A stretch of 28,351 nucleotides of DNA from Gemmatimonadota bacterium (GCA_020431545.1 JAGQIB010000340.1:1-28351), one strand, 5' to 3'; shown: positions 1 to 9,798, counted from the stretch's first letter. Made by a program: numbers and translations. Notes: generated by a model not told the origin, from the sequence alone.

Positions 1-3000
1 CACCATCGACAACACCGCCTCCGTCGGCGGCTCCGATGGCGTGGATTCCAATGCCACCAACGACTCGTCCACGGCCTCTCTGACCGTCAACTCGGCTCCG
101 GCCTCGATCTCGTCCGGTGCGGACCAGAGCTTCGTCGTGGCGGCGTCGCCCACGGCGATCAGCCCGATCACCGTCGTGGATGACTCCGGCACGGCCACGA
201 TCACCGCGGCGAACGACCTCCGCATCCGTATCCCGGCCTCGTTCCCCGCGACCTGGGACGCCGCGGACGTCACCCCGACCCTCGGCGGGACCGCAGCCAG
301 CAAGGTGGCGGCCGCCGTCACTTACGAGGATTCCGATCGCACGCTCGTCCTCGACGTGACGGCCGATTTCTCCGCCGGCGAAGATCTGACGATCGCCGAC
401 CTGTCCTTCGCGGCGTTCTCCGCCACGGCGCCTCCGGCCCAGCTGGAGCTCGAGGTCGCGAACGACGGCCTGGTCACCGCGGTCGACGACAAGACGATCC
501 GCACGGGCGCACCCACGATCGAGTCGGCCACCTTCCAGAACTTCATCGTGGGCGGGCAGGCCACACCGAATCGCCCCCTGACGATCACGGACGACGCGAC
601 CGTCGCCACGATCACGGCGGGGCAGGACCTGCGGATCCGCATTCCCGCCGCGATCTCGATGACGTGGTTCACCACGGACTCGACGGCGGTGCTGGCCGGG
701 AGCGCCGCGGCCAAGGTCTCCTCGATCGTCCACTACGATGACCCGAAGACCGCGGTGTTCGACGTCACGTCGGATTTCGCGGCCGGCGACGATCTGGAGA
801 TCCAGGGGATCCGCTTCGCGAACTTCACCGCGGTGTCGCCGGTGAATCACCTCACGCTCGACGTCTCGAACAACGGCGGCACGACCGCGACCGACCCGGG
901 CGACCTCCATATCCTGGCCGCCCAGTCGACCCGCTCTTCCGCCCTCGCGATCACGCCGAACGGAGAGGAGCTCTGGAGTGTGAATCCGGACCACGGCACC
1001 GTGTCCGTGATCAAGGTCCAGACGCCGAACGACAACACGCTCCTCGCCGAGATCCCGATCGCGCGCGAACCGTGGTGTCTCGCGATCCATCCCACGAACG
1101 GCGAGGTGTGGGTCACCTCCGAGCGCGATGACCACGTCTACATCGTGGATGCGGCGACCCGTGCCGTGGTGGACTCGTTGCCCGCCGGATTCGAGACGTT
1201 CGGCGTGGCGTTCGATCCTTCCGGAATGTCCGCGTTCGTGACGGCGTCCGGCTCCGATCAGCTGTTCGTGTTCGACGTGCCGACGCGTACCGTGACGAAC
1301 ACCCTGTCGCTCTACCGGCGTCCCCGTGGGATCGCCGTCCGCGGCGATGCCGAGCGGGTCTGGATCACGCACCTGCTGAACCCGGAGTTCTTCGGTCGGG
1401 TGACGACCTACTTCCCGTCCACCTCCACGAAGTCCGAGATCCTGATCAATCAGGTGTTCGGAACGGACATCGCGGGATACCCCTCGACCGTCCAGAACCC
1501 GATCATCGCGCCGCCTCCGTACGACGGGCTCCTGTGGCTGCCGAACAACACGATCAACACCACGCGTGGGAACCTCTCCGGCGGATCGCTCACGCCGCAG
1601 AACATCGTCCACGCGACGATCCGCCCGATCAGCACCGTTACGAGTCAGGATCTGCGTGACAACACGTACTTCCTCAGCGAGGGCGGCTCCCCCGCCACCG
1701 GCTATCCCGGGGGGACCCCGGTCGGCGGACCGATCGCCGTGGACTTCAAGGCCAGTCGGGCGTACGTCGCGAATCTGCACAGCGACAACGTGATGGTCAT
1801 CGACGACGACCTGCTCAATCCGCTGGAGATCGCGATCATCCCGGCCGGCAAGGCGCCGATCGGGATCGTCGCCCATCCGAGCCGGTCGCGGGTGTACGTA
1901 TCCAACTGGCTGAGCCGCGACATCACCGTGATCAATCCCCTCACGAACACGGTGGTCACCACGGTCGCGGCGACGACGTTCGATCCGCTCGCCACCGCGG
2001 TCCTGCACGGGAAGCAGCTGTTCTTCACGTCCAAGGGCGACATGTCGCTCGATGAGCGCGGATCCTGCGCCTCGTGCCACGTGTGGGGCAAGGCGGACGG
2101 ACGCCCGTGGGATCTCTCCCAGTTCGGCAAGCACCTCCGCGCCACGCCGGACATGCGCGGCATCGCGTTCACCGGCGCCCACGACTGGACCGGCGACAAG
2201 GACGAAATGCAGGACCACAACTTCGGCATCATCGAGTTCATGGGCGGGCCCGGTCTCATCCCGGGAGGCGGCAATCCGCCGCTCGGCGCGCCGAACGCGG
2301 GCCTGAGCCAGGATCTGGACGACATGGCGGCCTACATGAACACCGTGCTTCATCGTCCGGACACGCCGTTCCTGATGCCGGACGGAAGCCTGACGCCCGA
2401 CGCTCAGGCCGGGGAGATCCTGTTCAACGACCCCGTGGTCGGCTGCGCGACGTGCCACGTGCCGCCGTTCTTCACGGACAGCACGCTGGACATGCCGTTC
2501 GTGAAGCACGACGTGGGTACGATCGATCCGGCCGATACGGACGCGGCGGCCGGGTTCGATACGCCGTCGCTCATCGGCGTGTGGGACACCGGCCCGTACC
2601 TCCACCACCATTTCGCGACGACGCTCACGCAGGTCTTCACCTCGTTCAACCCGAGCGACCAGCACGGAACGACGTCCCACCTGAACTCGACGGAGATCAG
2701 TCAGCTCGTGGCGTACGTCAAGTCGATCGCGTGGCCGGATTCGGTGGGGCTCCCGGTCGGCGTGCCGGAGTTCGCCGAAGGGCCCGACGGATCGTTCGAC
2801 AACGTGTTCCCGAACCCGTTCGCCTCGAACACGTCGATGCGATTCTCCCTGGAGCGCCCGGCGGCCGAGGTGCGGCTCGAGATCTTCGACGTCACCGGAC
2901 GCCGCGTCCGTCATCTGATTTCCCGCCCGTTCACGCGGGGCTCGCATCTCGTGGGCTGGGATTCCCGCAACGACGATGGGCGTCGGGTCGCCGCCGGCGT

Positions 3001-3067
3001 GTACTGGGCGCGACTGGCCGTAGACGGTGAGAATCGCGGCGAGAAGAAGATGGTCATCCTCCGGTAG
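1..3067 (+). CDS. Secreted YVTN-propeller / di-haem cytochrome c peroxidase-like fusion with FlgD-like C-terminal tag (5' partial)
   Basis: The reading frame is open to the left edge (frame of position 2), so the N-terminus and any signal peptide lie outside; the GTG at 41 is only an internal codon. Two tandem copies of a ~135-residue beta-rich domain come first (about 89-490 and 509-916), each with an LRIRIPA motif and a DVT-DFxAGxDL motif. About 926-1990 is a YVTN/YNCE-type beta-propeller (VYVSN, AYVAN and VWVTS strands). About 2000-2740 is a cytochrome c peroxidase/MauG-like domain with two haem-binding CxxCH sites, CASCH (2066-2080) and CATCH (2444-2458). The last ~85 residues form an FlgD-like Ig domain (FDVTGRRVR, AGVYWARL, ending KKMVILR), the type A tag of type IX secretion. 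Known for the family: periplasmic or surface haem redox enzymes. Inference: a surface-exposed oxidoreductase. The substrate is unknown, and so is the true length. Confidence 0.9.
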   Translation, partial: TIDNTASVGGSDGVDSNATNDSSTASLTVNSAPASISSGADQSFVVAASPTAISPITVVDDSGTATITAANDLRIRIPASFPATWDAADVTPTLGGTAASKVAAAVTYEDSDRTLVLDVTADFSAGEDLTIADLSFAAFSATAPPAQLELEVANDGLVTAVDDKTIRTGAPTIESATFQNFIVGGQATPNRPLTITDDATVATITAGQDLRIRIPAAISMTWFTTDSTAVLAGSAAAKVSSIVHYDDPKTAVFDVTSDFAAGDDLEIQGIRFANFTAVSPVNHLTLDVSNNGGTTATDPGDLHILAAQSTRSSALAITPNGEELWSVNPDHGTVSVIKVQTPNDNTLLAEIPIAREPWCLAIHPTNGEVWVTSERDDHVYIVDAATRAVVDSLPAGFETFGVAFDPSGMSAFVTASGSDQLFVFDVPTRTVTNTLSLYRRPRGIAVRGDAERVWITHLLNPEFFGRVTTYFPSTSTKSEILINQVFGTDIAGYPSTVQNPIIAPPPYDGLLWLPNNTINTTRGNLSGGSLTPQNIVHATIRPISTVTSQDLRDNTYFLSEGGSPATGYPGGTPVGGPIAVDFKASRAYVANLHSDNVMVIDDDLLNPLEIAIIPAGKAPIGIVAHPSRSRVYVSNWLSRDITVINPLTNTVVTTVAATTFDPLATAVLHGKQLFFTSKGDMSLDERGSCASCHVWGKADGRPWDLSQFGKHLRATPDMRGIAFTGAHDWTGDKDEMQDHNFGIIEFMGGPGLIPGGGNPPLGAPNAGLSQDLDDMAAYMNTVLHRPDTPFLMPDGSLTPDAQAGEILFNDPVVGCATCHVPPFFTDSTLDMPFVKHDVGTIDPADTDAAAGFDTPSLIGVWDTGPYLHHHFATTLTQVFTSFNPSDQHGTTSHLNSTEISQLVAYVKSIAWPDSVGLPVGVPEFAEGPDGSFDNVFPNPFASNTSMRFSLERPAAEVRLEIFDVTGRRVRHLISRPFTRGSHLVGWDSRNDDGRRVAAGVYWARLAVDGENRGEKKMVILR

Positions 3068-3072
3068 GCCGA

Positions 3073-3106
3073 TTCCGGCCGCGTCCCGCTCAGACGCCGG
3101 CCGGAA
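3073..3106 (+). terminator. Hairpin terminator after the cytochrome fusion gene
   Basis: TTCCGGCCGCGTC pairs with GACGC-C-GGCCGGAA: a 13-bp stem with one bulged C and a 7-nt loop, starting 5 nt after the stop codon. There is no U tract, so it may be a weak or Rho-assisted terminator. Confidence 0.5.
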
Positions 3107-3318
3107 ACCCGAGCCGCCGTCTCCCCCCGACCCGGGGGTCGCCTTCTCGGCGGCCCCCGGTGTCGTTCCGGGCCGTCTCGCGCCGAACGCCGTCGAATCG
3201 AGCAAGGTTTTCCAATTGGTTGTAAGAACTTCGCACTTCGATCACCTCCCCTTCGGTGTCCTCGGCCGGAGGGCTCGCTCTCGGCCCTTCCTGACCCGAA
3301 CGACCGACTTGGCCGTTA

Positions 3319-3334
3319 TGGCACGTCCCTTGCG
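3319..3334 (+). promoter_or_regulatory. Sigma-54 (RpoN) -24/-12 promoter
   Basis: The sequence TGGCACG-TCCC-TTGC-G matches the RpoN consensus TGGCACG-N4-TTGC(A/T) at every conserved position except the last. The GG and GC dinucleotides are exactly 10 nt apart. Transcription would start near 3345 on the + strand. The next gene in this direction is the AsmA-like gene at 3606, leaving a leader of about 260 nt. Upstream (3205-3245) is an AT-richer patch with a CCAATTGG palindrome and two ACTTCG copies, which could bind an activator; that part is inference. Confidence 0.7.
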
Positions 3335-3605
3335 GATTGCTAGGTCAAGCCTGGTTGGCGACGTCAAGGAGCGTGGGCGGGGCCCGCACCCGGCGTAGAC
3401 AGCTCCGCCCGTCCGCGCTCGCGACGGCCGGCAAGTCGCCAACCGAGTCGAGAACTGTCGGGCCGCGCCTGGGGGCGTACCCGACAACAGGGCGGTACCG
3501 GGGACATCACGCGAACGGGGCAGGCGTGAGTGGATCGGAGGCCGGAACCATCGGTCCGACCCGGTCCGCCCGAGCTTCTCGACTCGAAAACCACTGGAGA
3601 TTCTC
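3335..3605 (+). other. Gene-free leader between the sigma-54 promoter and the AsmA-like gene
   Basis: No convincing coding frame is present: the frames open here are Arg/Ser/Pro-rich shadows. The stretch is GC-rich and would form the long 5' leader of the transcript from the sigma-54 promoter. I recognise no known riboswitch motif. It ends with GGAG about 6 nt before the GTG start at 3606. Confidence 0.4.
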
Positions 3606-4322
3606 GTGCGCAAGCTCGTTCCGGGCCTTTCGGCCCTCGTCGTTCTGCTCGCCGTGGCCGGCGTCCTCTGGATCACCCGCTCGCTCGACTCGCTCGTGGC
3701 GGCGGCGATCCAGCGTGAGGGATCCGAGCTGACCGGCTCCCGGGTCGCCGTGGGCGGCGTGGAACTCGAGCTCGCCGAAGGAGCCGGGACCGTCGACCGC
3801 CTCGCCGTGGGCAACCCCGACGGATTCTCGGGGAGCGACGCGATCCGGGTGGAGCGCTTCACCCTGGACGTCGACCCGTCCACGATCCGGAAGACCCCGC
3901 TCACGCTGGACGAGCTGCGCGTGTCGGGTCCCGAGCTCGTGCTGGAGTTCGACGAGCGCGGCAAGACGAACCTCCAGGTGCTGCGCGATCGCCTGCGCGA
4001 GCACGTGCCGGAGGCCGAGGCATCCCGCGATCCGCGACTGCGGGTCCGCAGCCTCGTGTTCGAAGGCGGGCGGGTGACGGTGGACGCCACCGCCCTCGGC
4101 GGGAAGCGGACGGAGAGGGACCTCCCGGGTTTCACGCTGTCGGACCTGGGCGGCTCCGAGGGCGTGCCGGCGAGCGAGATCGGCCGCGAGGCACTCGGCA
4201 CCCTGCTCGACCAGGCCGGCCGGGCCGCCGCCACCTCGGAGCTCCGTCACCTCCTGGAGTCCCGCGCTCCCGATCTGGTGGGACGGGTCGCGGACATCCT
4301 CGGCCGCGACGGGGGATCCTGA
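3606..4322 (+). CDS. AsmA-family-like membrane-anchored protein
   Basis: A 238-residue protein with one N-terminal membrane segment (about residues 5-24, rich in Val/Leu/Ala) and a soluble, presumably periplasmic, remainder. After the membrane segment comes the layout seen in short AsmA-like proteins: a helix (IQREGSELTG), a beta region with VGGVELEL and a VGNPDGF motif, then LTLDELRVSGPELVLEF. AsmA-type proteins are thought to act in envelope lipid or outer-membrane homeostasis; the role here is not known. The start is GTG, with GGAG about 6 nt upstream. It is much shorter than full AsmA (about 600 residues). It lies downstream of a sigma-54 promoter and 79 nt before the PLP enzyme gene, so co-transcription is possible. 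The family call is from motif resemblance only. Confidence 0.75.
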   Translation: MRKLVPGLSALVVLLAVAGVLWITRSLDSLVAAAIQREGSELTGSRVAVGGVELELAEGAGTVDRLAVGNPDGFSGSDAIRVERFTLDVDPSTIRKTPLTLDELRVSGPELVLEFDERGKTNLQVLRDRLREHVPEAEASRDPRLRVRSLVFEGGRVTVDATALGGKRTERDLPGFTLSDLGGSEGVPASEIGREALGTLLDQAGRAAATSELRHLLESRAPDLVGRVADILGRDGGS

Positions 4323-4330
4323 CCCTCCCT

Positions 4331-4359
4331 TCCGGAACTCCGCCGCGCCTGCTACCCTT
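4331..4359 (+). promoter_or_regulatory. Possible sigma-70-type promoter before the PLP enzyme gene
   Basis: An extended -10-like TGC-TACCCT (4351-4359) has TTCCGG 17 nt upstream. The -35 match is poor. It would give a leader of about 35 nt to the ATG at 4402, separating this gene from the sigma-54-driven one. Confidence 0.25.
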
Positions 4360-4401
4360 CGCCTTTCGATCCCCGTTTCCGTCACCGGACCGAGAGGCCC
4401 C

Positions 4402-5355
<954 letters not shown>

Positions 5356-5358
5356 GCC

Positions 5359-5892
5359 GTGCCGCACGGGTTCGAGATCGCGCCCTCCGGCCGGGCCAAG
5401 TGTCGCGCCTGCGGCCGTGCGATCGCGAAGGGCGAGCTGCGCTTCGGGGAGCGACTGCCGAATCCGTACGCCGAAGGCGAGATGACGCTGTGGTTCCATC
5501 CCGAGTGCGGCGCGCTTGCGCGGCCCGAGACGTTCCGCGAGGCGCTTCCCTCACTCACCGAGCCGCTCCCCGATCGCGAGCGACTGGAAGGGATCGCGGC
5601 CCTCGGAGTGGAGCATCGGCGGCTGCCGCGCGTGTGCGGCGCCGAGCGATCCCCGTCCGGGCGGGCGAAGTGCCGCGCGTGCCGGGAGCCGATCCCCAAG
5701 GACGCCTGGCGGATCAAGCTCCAGTACTTCCAGGACGCGCGGTTCGAACCGGCCGGCGCGATCCACGCCCACTGCGCCGCGGAGTACCTCGGCACGGCCG
5801 ACGTCGTCGACCGAGCGCGGCACTTCACCGAACTGACGGAGGCGGACTCGGCCGAGCTGCGGCTCGCCCTCGCCTCCCCACCTGCGGAGTGA
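5359..5892 (+). CDS. Tandem PARP-type zinc-finger protein
   Basis: A 177-residue protein built of two copies of a zinc-finger module. Finger 1 has C15, C18, H47 and C50 (C-x2-C-x28-H-x2-C). Finger 2 has C105, C108, H136 and C139 (C-x2-C-x27-H-x2-C). Both begin with the same decapeptide PSGRAKCRAC, and this spacing and the SGRAxC entry are the signature of PARP-type zinc fingers, which in eukaryotes sense DNA nicks and ends. No catalytic domain is attached. The start is GTG, 3 nt after the preceding stop, and the SDR gene starts 4 nt after this stop. It is therefore the middle gene of a tight operon with two metabolic enzymes. Inference: a small nucleic-acid-binding or structural zinc protein; DNA binding is not shown. 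The family assignment is from motif spacing and needs a profile match. Confidence 0.75.
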   Translation: MPHGFEIAPSGRAKCRACGRAIAKGELRFGERLPNPYAEGEMTLWFHPECGALARPETFREALPSLTEPLPDRERLEGIAALGVEHRRLPRVCGAERSPSGRAKCRACREPIPKDAWRIKLQYFQDARFEPAGAIHAHCAAEYLGTADVVDRARHFTELTEADSAELRLALASPPAE

Positions 5893-5896
5893 CACG

Positions 5897-6598
5897 ATGA
5901 AGCTCGAGAATGCGAAGGTCCTGGTCACGGGAGGCAGCGCCGGCATCGGTCTCGCCACCGCGCGGATGCTGCGCGACCACGGCGCCCAGGTCGCGATCTG
6001 CGGCCGGCGCGGCGACGTCGTGACGGCCGCCGCGAAGGAGATCGGCGCGCTCCCGCTCACCGGCGACGTCGGCAACGAAGACGACGCGCGACGCCTCGTG
6101 GCGGAGACGATCCGGGAGTTCGGCGAGTTCGACACGCTGATCAACAACGCGGGCTGGGGACGTTTCGCGAAGCTCGACGACCTGCGGGTCGAGGACTTCC
6201 TCGCAGTCCTGGAGACGAACGTGATCGGGGCCATGCTGATGGCGCGGGAGTCCGCGCGTCACTTCGTGAAGCGCGGCGGCGGCAACATCGTCAACGTTTC
6301 CTCCACCGCGGGCTCCCGGGGATTCGCGGGGGGCACCGCCTACGTGGCGAGCAAGTTCGCGCTCGGTGGCATGACGCAGTGCTGGCGCGCGGAGCTCCGC
6401 CAGCACGACATTCGCGTCATGCAGGTGAATCCGAGCGAGGTGCAGACGGATTTCGCCGCGGCCGGAGGTCGCGTGCAGAAATTGAGCGAGCGCAAGCTCC
6501 GCTCCGAGGATATCGCCCACGCGATCTGCGGGATGCTGGCGATGGAGGACCGCGGGTTCACGACGGAGCTCACGGTCTTCGCGACGAATCCCGACTGA
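5897..6598 (+). CDS. Short-chain dehydrogenase/reductase (SDR)
   Basis: A 233-residue classical SDR. It has the Rossmann motif TGGSAGIG near residue 12, the NNAG motif near residue 80, and the catalytic Ser-Tyr-Lys set in VSSTAG and AYVASK. Cytoplasmic NAD(P)-dependent oxidoreductase. CGRR after the second strand (about residues 35-38) favours NADP(H); this is inference. The C-terminus is short, and no substrate can be named. ATG lies 4 nt after the zinc-finger gene stop. The gene converges on the CRTAC1-like gene with only 12 nt between the stops, and no hairpin terminator is visible there. Confidence 0.93.
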   Translation: MKLENAKVLVTGGSAGIGLATARMLRDHGAQVAICGRRGDVVTAAAKEIGALPLTGDVGNEDDARRLVAETIREFGEFDTLINNAGWGRFAKLDDLRVEDFLAVLETNVIGAMLMARESARHFVKRGGGNIVNVSSTAGSRGFAGGTAYVASKFALGGMTQCWRAELRQHDIRVMQVNPSEVQTDFAAAGGRVQKLSERKLRSEDIAHAICGMLAMEDRGFTTELTVFATNPD

Positions 6599-6610
6599 CG
6601 CGTCGAGGCC

Positions 6611-8371
6611 TCAGGACCGGCCTGCGCCGCGATCCAGCACCACGACCGATCCGGCCCCGAAGTCCCCGAACCTCTCCTCGGCGCCGTCCGCCCAGCGCAC
6701 GGTGACGCTCTCGACGCGCTCGTTCGCGCCGAGGCCGAGGTGCACCACGGGGTCGCTCGCGGCGGCGTAGCTGTAGCCCGAGACGACGTCCCGGGAGATC
6801 GTCCGCCCCGCAACGTCGGCGGTGACGATCGCTCCGAGCGCGTCGCGCCCACTGCGCTCGCGCACGCGGAACCCGATCCAGTGTCCGCGTCCCGCCACCA
6901 CGTTCCGGAGCACGTGGGGAGGCGCGTCCCGGTTCGCGACGACGACGTCCACTCCCCCGTCGCCGTCCAGATCCGCGAACGCCGCGGCCCGGGACGTCGC
7001 GACGAGCGGCGTGGCGGTGCCGCCGATCGGCGTGACGGTCTCGAAACCGCCGGTGCCGAGACCTCGCTGGACGAGGTTCGATTCGGCGTAGCCGTCGGCG
7101 GTCACGGGCTCCGGCGAGAGCTGGACCCGGCCGTTCGCCTGGTACAGATCGAGGAGGCCGTCGTTGTCGAAGTCCATGAATCCCACACCGAACCGCGTGA
7201 AGCCCCGGGAGGCGCCCGCGAGTCCGTGCGCGGCGCTCCGATCCGAGAAGAAGCCGTCGTCGTTCTGGTAGAAGGAGTCCGTCTCGCCCTCCAGATTCAC
7301 GACCAGCAGATCGCGATCGAGGTCGCCGTCCAGATCCGCGACCGCCACGCCCATTCCGGCCTTGGCCCGCCCGTTCTCGTCCAGCGCGCAGCCGCGGAGG
7401 AGGCCCTCGTCCTCGAAGCGGCCGTCTCCCCGGTTGATCCAGAGCTGATCGAGCATCGTGTCGTTCGCGACGAACACATCGACGCGACCGTCGCCGTCGA
7501 AATCCGCGCACGCGATCCCGAGCCCGTTGCCGGTGGCGGTGTGCAGCCCCGCGAACTCGCTGACATCCGTGAACGTCCCGTCGCCCTCGTTGCGGTACAG
7601 GACGTCCGGCTCCGGCGCTCCGTAGTTCGTGGGCAGGCAGTAGTCGAGCGCGCCGAACGCGTTCCGGCAATCGAACTCGCCCTCGACCGCCCACTGCACG
7701 TAGTTCACCACGAACAGATCGAGATCCCCGTCGGCGTCGTAGTCGAGGAACGACGCACTCGTCCCCCACCCGGGATGTCCGGTGCGGGACACGGCGGTCA
7801 CGTCCGTGAAACTCCCGTCGCCGTCGTTTCGCAGGAGGACGTTCGCGCCGACGTTCGTCACGTACAGATCCGAGTCCCCGTCGTCGTCGTAGTCCCCGAC
7901 CGCCACGCCGACCCCGTAGCCGGCATCGGAGGCGCCGCTGCCCTCCGTGACGTCCGCGAACCGGAAGTCGCCGTCGTTGCGGTACAGGCGGTTGCCGGGC
8001 GTGTCCGGGGTGACGGGGCGACGCAGGTTGCGTCCACCCTGCACGAGGTACAGGTCGGCGTCGCCGTCGCCCTCGAGGTCGAACAGCGCGCAGCCGCCGA
8101 GGATGATCTCCGGAAACAGGAACGCGCTCTCGTGACCGGACTCGCAAACGAAGTCGATGCCGGAGCTCGCGGCGCGATCCTCGAACCAGGCCGCAGCGCC
8201 GCCTTCGGGCGAGATCGCCGGCCCGGTCGTGGCCCGTGTCGTGGGCGACGGTGCGGGCGGCGTGCGATCCGCCTCGCGGCATGACGACACGACGACCGCG
8301 CCGAGCGAGATCGCGAGCGCCAGGCCGATCCCTGGAGCGGGCGCCGTGCCCCCCGATGCGCGTCGACTCAC
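6611..8371 (-). CDS. CRTAC1-family lipoprotein (FG-GAP/VCBS repeats + ASPIC/UnbV domain)
   Basis: A 586-residue exported protein. I chose the GTG at 8371: AAGGAG lies 8 nt upstream, it overlaps the stop of the TPR gene (GTGA), and it places a proper signal (SRR, hydrophobic stretch, VSSC lipobox with Cys31) at the N-terminus. An earlier in-frame start at 8416 would bury the signal. The body has seven calcium-binding-like FG-GAP motifs of the form DxDGDGxxD (for example ADFDGDGRVDVFVAN), forming an integrin-like propeller. The C-terminal ~90 residues match the ASPIC/UnbV domain (GAIVTADVAGR, HLGLGANERV, VRWADG). CRTAC1-type proteins are often encoded beside TPR proteins, as here. Likely anchored in the outer membrane or periplasm; its ligand is unknown. 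Confidence 0.92.
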   Translation of the reverse strand: MSRRASGGTAPAPGIGLALAISLGAVVVSSCREADRTPPAPSPTTRATTGPAISPEGGAAAWFEDRAASSGIDFVCESGHESAFLFPEIILGGCALFDLEGDGDADLYLVQGGRNLRRPVTPDTPGNRLYRNDGDFRFADVTEGSGASDAGYGVGVAVGDYDDDGDSDLYVTNVGANVLLRNDGDGSFTDVTAVSRTGHPGWGTSASFLDYDADGDLDLFVVNYVQWAVEGEFDCRNAFGALDYCLPTNYGAPEPDVLYRNEGDGTFTDVSEFAGLHTATGNGLGIACADFDGDGRVDVFVANDTMLDQLWINRGDGRFEDEGLLRGCALDENGRAKAGMGVAVADLDGDLDRDLLVVNLEGETDSFYQNDDGFFSDRSAAHGLAGASRGFTRFGVGFMDFDNDGLLDLYQANGRVQLSPEPVTADGYAESNLVQRGLGTGGFETVTPIGGTATPLVATSRAAAFADLDGDGGVDVVVANRDAPPHVLRNVVAGRGHWIGFRVRERSGRDALGAIVTADVAGRTISRDVVSGYSYAAASDPVVHLGLGANERVESVTVRWADGAEERFGDFGAGSVVVLDRGAGRS

Positions 8372-9798
8372 CGTGCGTTCTCCTTTTCGTCCAATAGACG
8401 TCTCACCCGCTGCCACTCGGGATGGTCGCCGAGGGCGTCGGCCACGGCCGCGAGCTCCCGCTCCGCGGCCGCTCCGTCGCCGGACTCGGCGAGAGAGCGC
8501 GCGAGCTCGAGGCGCGCGCGGTCGAGCGTGGGATCGACGTCGAGCGCGAGACGCAGGTCGCTCGCCGCCTCGGCCCAGCGCCCGGCCTCGCCCTTCAGGC
8601 GCCCGCTCGCGAGGAGCGACGTGGCGTCGCGCCGGCCGAGGCGCACCGCGCGGTCGAACTCCTCGATCGCCTCGTCGCGTCGCCCGGCGCGCTGAAGCAG
8701 GATCGCGCGCTGGCGATGCGCCTCGCCGCTCGTGGCGTGGATCTCCACCGCGCGGTCCGCGAGCGCGAGCGCTCCCGCGGAATCCCCGGAGAGACGCAGC
8801 GCCTCCATCAATCCGAGCAGCGAAGGGAGATGGCCGGGACGGGCGCGCAGCGCCTGCTCGAGCACCGTCCGGCCGGGCCCGAGCCGACCCGCCGCACAGT
8901 AGGCGGTGCCGAGATTCGAGAGCAGCGAGACGTCGTTCGGATGACCGGTGCGGAGCCGCTCGAGGATCTCGATGCCCGGTTGCAGCTTCCCTTCTCCCAG
9001 CAGCGCGATTCCTCGCTCGAGCTCGGCGGCGAACCCCACCCGATAGCGGGCGCCCTCGTCACGCCAGGGATCGGGGCGGTCGGTACGCTTCGGAGCATCG
9101 GTGTGGGTCAGCGCCTCGCGAGCCGCGTCGACGTCGCCGGCCTGCCGGTAGGCGGCCGCCAGCACGTGGTACGCCAGCGTGTCCTCGGGGTCGCGCCGCA
9201 CGACGGGCTCGAGTCGCTCGATGGCCGCCTCGGGTTCCCCGCGCTGGAGGTCGATGCGGGCGAGCTCGATCGGCGCGTAGGGCGCATCCGGCTCGAGCTT
9301 CTCGCAAACACGGAACGCCTGTTCGGCCTCGTCCAGGCGGCCGAGATCGAACGCCCAGCGACCGTGGCGCCAGTGCGCGGGCGCGTAGTCGGGTTGGAGG
9401 CGAAGCGTGATCTCGAGCGCGGCCAGGGCGCCCTCCAGGTCCCCTTCCGCGGCCCGCAGGCGCGCGACGTGATACGGCCAGCGCGGATCCCCGGGGTTGA
9501 GCGCGGCGGCCGTCTCGTAGGCGTCGAGTGCGGCCCCGGGCAAGGAGTTCGCGTCGTAGGCGAGTCCGAGCTGGCCGGCGGCGTTCGCGTCCCGAGGATT
9601 CGCGTCGGCGCGGTCGCGGAGGTCGTGGAGGAGCTTCTCGACCTCGGGATCCAGCGCGACGTCGGACGGCGCCGAACCACCGTCACCCCGCGGTGTTTCC
9701 CCGCATCCGATCGCGCCCATCGTCGCCAGTACGAACGCCAGAGTCCCCCGCGCGACGAGGTTGCGGCGCGATCTTCGGTGCCGTCCGTGAATCTCCAT
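8368..9798 (-). CDS. TPR-repeat lipoprotein
   Basis: A 476-residue protein. The start at ATG 9798 gives a charged n-region (HRRSRRNLVARG), a hydrophobic core and the lipobox AIGC (Cys32). The upstream extension to 9867 has no signal-like features. SRRNLV resembles a Tat motif, so Tat-dependent export is possible. The rest is a series of about ten tetratricopeptide repeats with typical small residues and DP/NP turns (ALNPGDPRWPYHVA, LQPDYAPAHWRHG, RAILLQRAGRRDEAIEEFDRA). TPR arrays bind peptides or assemble complexes. The stop overlaps the GTG of the CRTAC1-like gene by 4 nt, so the two are translationally coupled. They probably work as a pair on the periplasmic side. Confidence 0.92.
   Translation of the reverse strand: MEIHGRHRRSRRNLVARGTLAFVLATMGAIGCGETPRGDGGSAPSDVALDPEVEKLLHDLRDRADANPRDANAAGQLGLAYDANSLPGAALDAYETAAALNPGDPRWPYHVARLRAAEGDLEGALAALEITLRLQPDYAPAHWRHGRWAFDLGRLDEAEQAFRVCEKLEPDAPYAPIELARIDLQRGEPEAAIERLEPVVRRDPEDTLAYHVLAAAYRQAGDVDAAREALTHTDAPKRTDRPDPWRDEGARYRVGFAAELERGIALLGEGKLQPGIEILERLRTGHPNDVSLLSNLGTAYCAAGRLGPGRTVLEQALRARPGHLPSLLGLMEALRLSGDSAGALALADRAVEIHATSGEAHRQRAILLQRAGRRDEAIEEFDRAVRLGRRDATSLLASGRLKGEAGRWAEAASDLRLALDVDPTLDRARLELARSLAESGDGAAAERELAAVADALGDHPEWQRVRRLLDEKENAR

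Noticed and set aside
6740..8284. A 514-codon rightward frame opposite the CRTAC1-like gene
   Set aside because: Low-complexity Val/Arg/Glu-rich translation is the complement of the repeated DxDGDG codons; no signal or domain.
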